Shown: piece by piece, positions 1 to 7,134 of the stretch
How positions within the stretch are numbered: the first letter of the stretch is position 1
Layout of the letters: every line of letters begins with the position of its first letter
NCBI GenBank assembly: GCA_027306605.1
Contig: DAHUZK010000005.1
Coordinates: forward strand, 1 to 43,133
DNA: 43,133 bases
From: Acidimicrobiaceae bacterium
GTDB taxonomy: Bacteria; Actinomycetota; Acidimicrobiia; Acidimicrobiales; RAAP-2
Direction: 5' to 3'
Notes under the pieces: model-generated
Database searches by the model: none
The model's input: only the letters and a program-made list of their open reading frames with translations
Told to the model about the DNA's origin: nothing
Translations under genes and position numbers: made by a program

Positions 1-165
1 CAGGTCCCGGCCGACGGCCAGGGTGCGACCGGCAACGGCGCCTCCGGCAGCCCGGCCCGTGCGGGCGGTGCCCGGCCGTCGGGCACGGGGCGGCCGATGA
101 CGACCCGCCGCCCGCCGCCGCGGCCCCGCAAGGGCGGCAAGGCCAAGGGCAAGAAGCGCCGCTGA
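1..165 (+). CDS. secF: C-terminal tail of upstream gene, probably SecF
   Basis: An open frame enters from the left edge and stops at TGA 163-165. It encodes 54 residues: a Gly/Ala/Ser-rich stretch, then a strongly basic end rich in Arg, Pro and Lys (last residues KGKKRR). No catalytic domain is visible. In actinobacteria the gene just upstream of relA is often secF, sometimes with apt between, and SecF proteins there commonly end in a disordered, Lys/Arg-rich cytoplasmic tail, so SecF is the best guess. That identification rests on position and tail composition only; any membrane or RNA-binding protein with a basic tail would look the same. Confidence 0.45.
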   Translation, partial: QVPADGQGATGNGASGSPARAGGARPSGTGRPMTTRRPPPRPRKGGKAKGKKRR

Positions 166-236
166 CCTGCCGCGGGCCCGCCCGCGGCCGGTGGCGGCCC
201 GGTCCCGGTGTCGGCAGGGTGGCCGGGCACGTCGGG

Positions 237-242
237 TAGCGT
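237..242 (+). promoter_or_regulatory. Candidate -10 box of a leaderless relA promoter
   Basis: TAGCGT fits the TANNNT -10 pattern and ends 6 bases before the relA ATG at 249, so transcription would begin at or next to the start codon. A GGAGGG lies within those 6 bases, too close to the ATG to be a normal ribosome-binding site. No convincing -35 is visible. The same spacing recurs before alaS, nth and the GroES-like gene. Confidence 0.5.
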
Positions 243-248
243 GGAGGG

Positions 249-2690
249 ATGGTGACCCTGGCACGGGTGCCCCCGTCCGACGATGCGGGGTACGACGCGC
301 CCGGCGACCTGCTCGAGCCGGTCCTCCGCCAGTTCCTCGCCCACCGCCCCGGTGAGGACACCGGGGTCATCGTCCGGGCAGCCAGGGTGGCCGCCCGCTC
401 CCATGCCGGCCAGTACCGCCGGTCCGGGGAGCCCTTCGTCACCCATCCGATGGCCGTGGCGGCCGTCGTGGCCGACCTCGGCCTCGACGCCACCACGGTG
501 GCCGCGGCGCTGCTCCACGACTCGGTGGAGGACTCCGGGCTGAGCCTCGCCGACATCGAGGAGGAGTTCGGCGGGGCGGTGGCCGCGGTGGTCGACGGCG
601 TGACCAAGCTCGACCGCCTCCAGTTCGACTCCAAGGAGCAGCAGCAGGCGGCCACCATCCGCAAGATGCTGGTGGCGATGGCCAGTGACTGGCGGGTGCT
701 GCTCATCAAGCTGGCCGACCGGCTCCACAACATGCGCACCCTGGCGGTGATGCCCGAGTGGAAGCAGCGGCGCACGGCCCAGGAGACCTTCGACGTCTAC
801 GCGCCGCTGGCCCACCGCCTCGGGGTCCAGCAGGTGCGCTGGCAGCTCGAGGACCTGGCCTTCGCCACGCTGCACCCGAAGCGCTACGCCGAGATCGAGC
901 AGATGGTCGCCTCACGCGCCCCCCAGCGCGAGGAGTACCTGGCACGCGTCCTGGTGGCGGTGCGCGAGCGCCTCGCCGCCACCGGGCTCGAAGCCGAGGT
1001 CACCGGACGCCCGAAGCACCTCTGGAGCATCTACGAGAAGATGGTCGTGCGCGGCAAGGAGTTCGACGACATCCACGACCTGGTCGGCATCCGGGTGGTC
1101 GTGGCGTCCGAGAAGGACTGCTGGGCCGCCCTGGGCGCCATCCACGCCATCTGGCGCCCGGTGCAGGGCCGTTTCAAGGACTACATCAACACCCCGAAGT
1201 TCAACCTCTACCAGTCGCTGCACACCACGGTGATCGGCCTCGACGGCAAGCCGATCGAGGTGCAGGTCCGGACCCACCAGATGCACCGCCGGGCCGAGTA
1301 CGGCATCGCCGCCCACTGGGACTACAAGGAGCACCCGGACGAGCCGGACGGGGCATCCGACGACCCCGGTCCGGCGCGGACGGCCCGTCGGGCGCGGGCG
1401 CTCAAGGGCGCGGCGTCCGTGCGCCGGCCCCGCTCCCGGGCGGCACCGGAGGCAGCCGAGCGGGCTGGCGACGAGCGGAGCCCCGACGCTGCCTCCAAGG
1501 CCGAGCGCGATCGGCGCGCCGAGCGCCAGGCGCTCGCCCGTGAGACGGGCGCCACCACCGCTGAGATCGAGTGGATGCAGCGGATCGTCGACTTCCAGAA
1601 CGAGACGACCGATCCGATCGAGTTCCTCGAGGCGCTCAAGCTCGATCTCGAGCAGGACGAGGTCTACGTCTTCACGCCCAAGGGCAAGGTGATCGCCCTG
1701 CCGGCCCGGTCGACACCGGTCGACTTCGCCTACGCCATACACACCGAAGTGGGCCACCGATGCATCGGGGCACGGGTCAACGGGCGCCTGGTGCCGCTCG
1801 AGACGCAGCTCTCGAGTGCCGACACCGTCGAGATCATCACCTCGAAGTCCTCCACCCCGGCCCCGTCGCGGGACTGGCTGCAGATCGTGGCCTCGTCCCG
1901 GGCCCGCAGCAAGATCCGCCAGTGGTTCTCGCGGGAGCGTCGCGAGGACGCCATCGAGAACGGCAAGGAGGAGCTGGCCCGCGCCCTCCGGCGTGAGGGG
2001 CTGCCCCTGCACAAGCTGTTGGGGTCGAGCGTGCTGCAGCAGGTCGCCGACTCCATGAACCTGGCCGACATCGAGGCGCTCTACGCCTCCATCGGCGAGT
2101 CGCAGGTGTCGGCCCAGTCGATCGTCCAGCGCATGACCAAGCTCCTGCGCGGCGGGGGCAACGGCGACGACCAGCTCCCGACGACGGTGCTGCCGGGCAC
2201 GAGCCGGCCCCGCCAGGTGCGGCGTACCGGCACCGGGGTCTACGTCGAGGGGCTCGACGACGTGATGATCCACCTGGCCCGCTGCTGCACGCCGGTGCCG
2301 GGCGACCAGATCGTGGGCTTCGTCACCCAGGGCCGGGGCGTCTCGGTGCACCGTGCGGACTGCGCCAACGCCGCCGCGCTGGCCGACCGCTCCCAGGAGC
2401 GCCTGATCGACGTGGAATGGGATCGCGGCAACGACGGGGTGTTCGTGGCCACCATCGAGGTCCAGGCCTTCGACCGCTCCCGCCTGCTGGCCGACGTCTC
2501 GCGGGTGGTGTCCGAGCACCACCTCAACATCGTGGCGGCCCGGACCGCGACCACACCGGACCGGGTGAGCCGGATGGCCTTCGACGTGGAGCTGGCGGAT
2601 CCGACCCATCTGCACTCTCTGGTCAGCGCGTTGAAGCACCTCGACGGCGTCTTCGACGCCTATCGTCAGCTCCCTGGCAAGAAGGCCTGA
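249..2690 (+). CDS. relA: Bifunctional (p)ppGpp synthetase/hydrolase RelA/SpoT (Rel)
   Basis: Makes (p)ppGpp from ATP plus GTP/GDP and hydrolyses it, setting the stringent response; cytosolic and ribosome-associated. The 813 residues show the full long-RSH layout. The N-terminal HD hydrolase domain has H66, the H90-D91 pair and the following E94-D95. The synthetase domain contains GRPKHLWSIY, the RFKD form of the motif that marks bifunctional enzymes, and EVQVRT with its catalytic Glu. A TGS domain begins near DEVYVFTPKGKV, followed by a helical region, a Cys-Cys zinc-finger-like segment (ARCCTPVPGD) and a C-terminal ACT domain. Between the synthetase and TGS is an extra disordered, charged Ala/Arg-rich linker of about 75 residues, which explains the length above the usual 740-790. 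The ATG at 249 sits right after a candidate leaderless -10. hisS follows after 9 bases. Confidence 0.96.
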   Translation: MVTLARVPPSDDAGYDAPGDLLEPVLRQFLAHRPGEDTGVIVRAARVAARSHAGQYRRSGEPFVTHPMAVAAVVADLGLDATTVAAALLHDSVEDSGLSLADIEEEFGGAVAAVVDGVTKLDRLQFDSKEQQQAATIRKMLVAMASDWRVLLIKLADRLHNMRTLAVMPEWKQRRTAQETFDVYAPLAHRLGVQQVRWQLEDLAFATLHPKRYAEIEQMVASRAPQREEYLARVLVAVRERLAATGLEAEVTGRPKHLWSIYEKMVVRGKEFDDIHDLVGIRVVVASEKDCWAALGAIHAIWRPVQGRFKDYINTPKFNLYQSLHTTVIGLDGKPIEVQVRTHQMHRRAEYGIAAHWDYKEHPDEPDGASDDPGPARTARRARALKGAASVRRPRSRAAPEAAERAGDERSPDAASKAERDRRAERQALARETGATTAEIEWMQRIVDFQNETTDPIEFLEALKLDLEQDEVYVFTPKGKVIALPARSTPVDFAYAIHTEVGHRCIGARVNGRLVPLETQLSSADTVEIITSKSSTPAPSRDWLQIVASSRARSKIRQWFSRERREDAIENGKEELARALRREGLPLHKLLGSSVLQQVADSMNLADIEALYASIGESQVSAQSIVQRMTKLLRGGGNGDDQLPTTVLPGTSRPRQVRRTGTGVYVEGLDDVMIHLARCCTPVPGDQIVGFVTQGRGVSVHRADCANAAALADRSQERLIDVEWDRGNDGVFVATIEVQAFDRSRLLADVSRVVSEHHLNIVAARTATTPDRVSRMAFDVELADPTHLHSLVSALKHLDGVFDAYRQLPGKKA

Positions 2691-2699
2691 CCCCACCGT

Positions 2700-4046
2700 G
2701 TGGAGCATCCCGTGAGCCCGGGCTCGGTCGCGCCCGGACCCGGCACGGCGCCGCTGCGCACGCCCAAGGGCATGCACGACGTGCTGTGGCCGGACTCCCG
2801 CCGCTGGGAGGGAACCGTGGCGCGCTTCGCGGGGTTGGCCGAGGGGGCCGGGTACGGACTGACGATCACACCGATCATCGAGCACGCCGGCGTCTTCCTG
2901 CGCGGCATCGGCGAGGGCTCCGAGGTGGTGGGCAAGGAGATGTACGTCTTCGAGGACCGCGACGGGCAGCGCATGGCGCTGCGGCCCGAGGGGACCGCGC
3001 CCGTGGCGCGCGCCTTCGTCCAGCACCACCCGGTACCGCCGTGGAAGGTGTGGTACGTCGAGCCGTCCTTCCGCCACGAGAATCCCCAGCACGGCCGCTA
3101 CCGCCAGCACTTCCAACTCGGCGTCGAGGCCCTCGGCCCGGCCGACCCCGACCTCGACGTCGAGGTCGTGTCCTTGGCGTCGGACTTCTTCGCCGGCCTC
3201 GGCCTGCGCGACGTCACGCTCAAGGTGCACTCCATGGGTGACGGCACCTGTCGGCCCGGGTACGTGGGGCTTCTCGGCGCCTTCCTGGCCGAGCGGGTCG
3301 ACCGGCTCTGTCCGGCGCACCGGGCGCGCCACCTGGAGAACCCGCTGCGCGTCCTCGACTGCAAGACGGCGGAGTGCCGCGCCGCCACCGAGGATGCACC
3401 ACGTTTCCTCGACCACCTCTGTGACGCCTGCGCCGCGCACTTCGCGCGGGTGCGGTCCGGGCTCGACTCGCTGGGTGTGCCCTTCACCATCGACCACCGC
3501 CTCGTGCGCGGCTTCGATTACTACACCCGCACCACCTTCGAGTTCGCCGCCGACGCGCTCGACGCGGCGCAGAACGGCATCGGCGGGGGAGGGCGCTACG
3601 ACGGACTGGTCGAGCTGCTCGGCGGCGATCCCACGCCGGGGATCGGGTTCGGCATCGGGATCGAGCGGGTGCTCCTGGCCTGCGACGCCGAGTCGGTGTT
3701 CGGGGTCGAGGCGGCGCTGGCGGCGCGGCCGCTGCACGCCTACGTCATCGACACCACCGGCGGGCAGGCGGCGGTGGCGCTGACGGCCGAGCTGCGACGG
3801 GCCGGCTTGCGGGCGGACCGGGCCTTCGACGGGCGCTCCATGAAGTCCCAGATCAAGTCGGCCGACCGCTCGGGTGCCCTGGTGGCGCTGGTGATCGGCC
3901 GCCAGGAGCTCGAGGAGGGGACGGTGGGGCTGCGGCCGCTGCGCGCCGACGAGGACCAGCGAACGGTGCCGCGGGCCGACGTCGTGCGCGCCCTCGAGGC
4001 GTACCTGAGCCGCAAGCGCGATCACAGAGGGCACCGGATCGAATGA
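2700..4046 (+). CDS. hisS: Histidyl-tRNA synthetase
   Basis: Class II aminoacyl-tRNA synthetase charging tRNA-His in the cytosol. At 448 residues it is a little longer than the common 420-430. Motif 2 is seen as RPEGTAPVARAF from about residue 95, continuing to FRHENPQHGRYRQ. The histidine-specific motif LVRGFDYYTRT has its Arg at about 270. GIGGGGRYDGL and motif 3 (GIGFGIGIERVLL) follow, then a C-terminal anticodon-binding domain. The GTG at 2700 is chosen because it lies 9 bases after the relA stop; another GTG at 2712 is also possible and neither has a strong ribosome-binding site. The stop overlaps the aspS start as ATGA, so the two synthetases are probably translationally coupled. Confidence 0.96.
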   Translation: MEHPVSPGSVAPGPGTAPLRTPKGMHDVLWPDSRRWEGTVARFAGLAEGAGYGLTITPIIEHAGVFLRGIGEGSEVVGKEMYVFEDRDGQRMALRPEGTAPVARAFVQHHPVPPWKVWYVEPSFRHENPQHGRYRQHFQLGVEALGPADPDLDVEVVSLASDFFAGLGLRDVTLKVHSMGDGTCRPGYVGLLGAFLAERVDRLCPAHRARHLENPLRVLDCKTAECRAATEDAPRFLDHLCDACAAHFARVRSGLDSLGVPFTIDHRLVRGFDYYTRTTFEFAADALDAAQNGIGGGGRYDGLVELLGGDPTPGIGFGIGIERVLLACDAESVFGVEAALAARPLHAYVIDTTGGQAAVALTAELRRAGLRADRAFDGRSMKSQIKSADRSGALVALVIGRQELEEGTVGLRPLRADEDQRTVPRADVVRALEAYLSRKRDHRGHRIE

Positions 4047-5815
4047 GCACCCAGAGCGAGCCGAACCGACCGACGGCGCTGCGCACCCATCTGTGCGGCG
4101 TGCTGACCAGCGACGACATCGGCGCCACCGTGCGCCTGTGCGGTTGGGTGGCCCGCCGGCGCGAGCACGGCGAGCACCTCGCCTTCGTCGACCTGCGCGA
4201 CCACTCGGGGATCGTGCAGTGCGTGATCGACGGGACGGTCGAGGCGCGCAGCGAGTGGGTCGTCGCCGTGCACGGCACCGTGCGGGCGCGTCCGGAGGGC
4301 ACGGTGAACCCGGGCCTGGCCACGGGCCGGATCGAGATCGGCGACTGCACCGTCGAGGTCCTCAACGAAGCCGACCCGCCGCCGTTCCCCGTCGACGACC
4401 GGGCCGAGGCGGACGAGCCGGTGCGCCTGCGGCACCGCTACGTCGACCTGCGGCGGCCGCACATGCAGCGCAACCTGCGGCTGCGCTCGAAGGTGAACGC
4501 CGCGCTGCGGGCCGCCATGGCGCGGCAGGGCTTCGTGGAGATCGAGACACCGCTGCTGTGGGCGCCCACACCGGAAGGCTCACGCGAGTTCTCCGTACCG
4601 TCCCGTCTGCACCACGGCAACTTCTACGCGCTGCCCCAGAGCCCGCAGCTGGCCAAGCAGCTGCTCATGGTGGGCGGCTTCGACCGCTACTACCAGATCG
4701 CCCGCTGCCTGCGCGACGAGGACCTGCGGGCCGACCGCCAGTTCGAGTTCATGCAGCTGGACCTGGAGTGCTCCTTCGCCTCGCAGGACGACGTGATGGG
4801 CTTCGTGTCCGAGGCCGTGCTCGATGCGGCCGAGGCCGCCACGGGAGAGAGGCCCCCGCCGATCGAGCGCATCACGTGGGCCGACGCCCTGGACCGCTTC
4901 GGCACCGACAAGCCCGACCTGCGCTTCGGCATGGAGCTGGTCGACCTGACCGAGGTCTTCGCGCAGACCGGCGTCAAGGCCTTCTCGTCGCCCACGACGA
5001 AGGCGATCGTCGTGCCGGGGGGCGCCGCCTTCCCGCGCTCGCGCCTCGACGAGCTGACCGACCAGGCCAAGCGCGCCGGCGCGGCCGGCCTGGCCTGGTT
5101 CAAGGTCGTCGAGAGCGGTGGGGCGGGACCCGGACCGGCACTCGACGGGCCGCTGGCGCGCCACCTCTCGGCGGAGGAGACGGTCCGCCTGCTGGAGCGG
5201 ACCGGGGCGGTGGCGGGCGACCTCGTCCTCGTCGTCTCGGACCGCCACGCCACCGCGTGCACCGTGCTCGGGACCCTGCGCACGGCCATCGGTGGTCCAC
5301 CGGTGAGCGAGGGGCCGCACCGCTACGTGTGGGTGGTCGACTTCCCGATGTTCGAAGAGGGCGCCGACGGACGCCCGCAGCCGGCCCATCACCCGTTCAC
5401 CATGCCCTATGCCGAGGATCTGGCCCGTCTGGCGACGGACCCGCTCTCGGTGCGCTCGCAGGCCTACGACCTCGTCCTCAACGGGTGGGAGCTCGGCTCG
5501 GGCAGCGTGCGTATCCACCGGAAGGAAGTGCAGGAGCAGGTGTTCGCCGCTCTGGGTATCGAGCAGGCGGAAGCCGAGCGGCGCTTCGGTTTCCTGCTGG
5601 GCGCCTTCCGCTACGGCGCCCCGCCGCACGCGGGCTTCGCCGTCGGGCTGGACCGCCTGGCCGCCATTCTCGCCGGCGAGGAGAACATCCGCGAGGTCAT
5701 CGCCTACCCCAAGACGCAGTCGGGCGCGGACCTCCTCACCGGCGCGCCGGCCCCGCTGCCGGCGGCGTCGCTGGCCGAGCTCGGGATCAGGGTCGTGGTG
5801 CCGCCGGCGCGATGA
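4043..5815 (+). CDS. aspS: Aspartyl-tRNA synthetase, probably the non-discriminating Asp/Asn type
   Basis: Class II synthetase of 590 residues with an N-terminal OB-fold anticodon domain, the bacterial GAD insertion, and class II motifs (FVEIETPLL, FRDEDL-like CLRDEDLRADRQ, and GFAVGLDRL). It charges tRNA-Asp. Two positions reported to separate enzyme types carry the relaxed-specificity residues: His42 in RRREHG (Leu in the discriminating E. coli enzyme) and Gly86 in RPEG (Lys in E. coli). This suggests it also makes Asp-tRNA-Asn, which GatCAB would amidate; gatCAB and asnS are not in this window. The ATG overlaps the hisS stop by 4 bases and the TGA overlaps the rarA ATG. Family assignment is certain; the specificity call is inference. 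Confidence 0.96.
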   Translation: MSTQSEPNRPTALRTHLCGVLTSDDIGATVRLCGWVARRREHGEHLAFVDLRDHSGIVQCVIDGTVEARSEWVVAVHGTVRARPEGTVNPGLATGRIEIGDCTVEVLNEADPPPFPVDDRAEADEPVRLRHRYVDLRRPHMQRNLRLRSKVNAALRAAMARQGFVEIETPLLWAPTPEGSREFSVPSRLHHGNFYALPQSPQLAKQLLMVGGFDRYYQIARCLRDEDLRADRQFEFMQLDLECSFASQDDVMGFVSEAVLDAAEAATGERPPPIERITWADALDRFGTDKPDLRFGMELVDLTEVFAQTGVKAFSSPTTKAIVVPGGAAFPRSRLDELTDQAKRAGAAGLAWFKVVESGGAGPGPALDGPLARHLSAEETVRLLERTGAVAGDLVLVVSDRHATACTVLGTLRTAIGGPPVSEGPHRYVWVVDFPMFEEGADGRPQPAHHPFTMPYAEDLARLATDPLSVRSQAYDLVLNGWELGSGSVRIHRKEVQEQVFAALGIEQAEAERRFGFLLGAFRYGAPPHAGFAVGLDRLAAILAGEENIREVIAYPKTQSGADLLTGAPAPLPAASLAELGIRVVVPPAR

Positions 5816-7134
5816 GCCTCTTCGCCGATGCCGCCGACCGCCGGCTCCGGCGCCAGGCTCCGCTCGCCGCCCGTCTCCGCCCGCGCACGCTCGACGAGGT
5901 CGTGGGCCAGGAGCACCTGGTGGGACCGGGCGCGCCCCTGCGCACGCTGGCCGAGACGGACCGGGTGGGTTCGGCCATCCTCTGGGGCCCCGCCGGCACC
6001 GGCAAGACGACGCTGGCCCACCTCCTGGCCGAGGCCAGCGCCAAGCACCTGACGACGCTGTCGGCCACCGGCGCCGGGGTGAAGGACGTGCGCGAGGCCC
6101 TGGCCGCCGCCGAGCGCCGCCTCGGCGAGCAGGGACAGGGGACCATCCTCTTCATCGACGAGGTGCACCGCTTCTCCAAGTCGCAGCAGGACGTGCTGCT
6201 CCCCGCCGTCGAGGACGGGCTGGTCGTGTTCATCGGGGCCACCACCGAGAATCCTTTCTTCGAGGTGAATCCGCCCCTGTTGAGCCGGGCCTCGCTGTGG
6301 CGGCTGCACCCCTTGTCGCCCGACGACCTGCGGACGCTGGTGCGGCGGGGCCTCGATCTCGAAGGGGTCGACGCGGAGCCCGATGCGACGGACGCCGTGG
6401 TGGCGGCGTGCGAAGGTGACGCCCGTGCCGCGCTGACCACGGTCGAGGTGGCGGCGGCGCTGGCCCGAGCCCGGACTGCCGCCGCCGGCGCCGGCACCGG
6501 CGGTGAGACGGCGAGGGTCGTCCTCACCATGGAGGACATGGCACGGGCCCGGGACGGGCGGCTCTTCCATCAGGGGGCCGACGAGCACTACGACCAGGTC
6601 AGCGCGCTGATCAAGAGTGTGCGCGGCTCGGACCCCGACGCAGGGCTGTACTGGATGGCCCGCATGATCGAGGCGGGGGAGGACCCGCGCTTCGTGGCGC
6701 GGCGCATGGTCATCCTGGCCAGCGAGGACATCGGGCTGGCCGATCCGCAGGCGCTGCTGGTGGCCGAGGCGGCGGCGCGGGCCGTCGAGTACGTCGGGCT
6801 CCCCGAGGCGGCCCTGAACCTGGCCGAGGCGGTGATCTACCTGGCGCGGGCCCCGAAGTCGAACTCCGTGGTCGTGGCGCTGGGCCGGGCCCAGGCCGAT
6901 GTGCGCTCGAGCGTGGCCCAAGAGGTCCCGGTGCATCTGCGCGACGCCCACTACAAGGGGGCGGCCACGCTGGGGCACGGGGAGGGGTACGTCTACCCGC
7001 ACAACGATCCGTCGGGCGTGGTGGACCAGCAGTATCGTCCTGACGCGCTCGAGGGCCACGTCTACTACGAGCCGTCCCGGCACGGCGCAGAGGGTCCGGG
7101 GGGGACGAGCCCGAGCAGGGAGGCCGATTCGTGA
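5812..7134 (+). CDS. rarA: Replication-associated recombination protein A (RarA/MgsA AAA+ ATPase)
   Basis: AAA+ ATPase related to clamp loaders and to yeast Mgs1/WRNIP1, acting at stalled replication forks. The 440 residues fit the family. Walker A is GPAGTGKTTL (Lys65), Walker B is ILFIDEVHRF (Asp116-Glu117) and sensor 1 is GATTENPFF. The C-terminal oligomerisation region ends with the characteristic NDPSG-VVDQQYRPD. The reading frame stays open far upstream inside aspS, but family alignment and the ATGA overlap at 5812-5815 fix the start at MSLFADAADRR. The stop overlaps the GTG of the following protease gene, which is functionally unrelated, so the co-transcription looks positional. Confidence 0.95.
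   Translation: MSLFADAADRRLRRQAPLAARLRPRTLDEVVGQEHLVGPGAPLRTLAETDRVGSAILWGPAGTGKTTLAHLLAEASAKHLTTLSATGAGVKDVREALAAAERRLGEQGQGTILFIDEVHRFSKSQQDVLLPAVEDGLVVFIGATTENPFFEVNPPLLSRASLWRLHPLSPDDLRTLVRRGLDLEGVDAEPDATDAVVAACEGDARAALTTVEVAAALARARTAAAGAGTGGETARVVLTMEDMARARDGRLFHQGADEHYDQVSALIKSVRGSDPDAGLYWMARMIEAGEDPRFVARRMVILASEDIGLADPQALLVAEAAARAVEYVGLPEAALNLAEAVIYLARAPKSNSVVVALGRAQADVRSSVAQEVPVHLRDAHYKGAATLGHGEGYVYPHNDPSGVVDQQYRPDALEGHVYYEPSRHGAEGPGGTSPSREADS

Noticed and set aside
912..4034. Very long minus-strand open frame (about 1040 codons) opposite relA and hisS
   Set aside because: Its translation is low-complexity Arg/Gly/Val/His-rich with no domain, and the opposite strand codes two certain enzymes. 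In this GC-rich DNA the antisense third frame rarely meets stops.
4093..5811. Plus-strand frame continuing upstream of rarA through aspS, as if a long fusion
   Set aside because: The upstream part is Arg/Gly/Pro-rich frame shadow of aspS; the RarA family begins at MSLFADAA and an ATGA overlap marks the true start.
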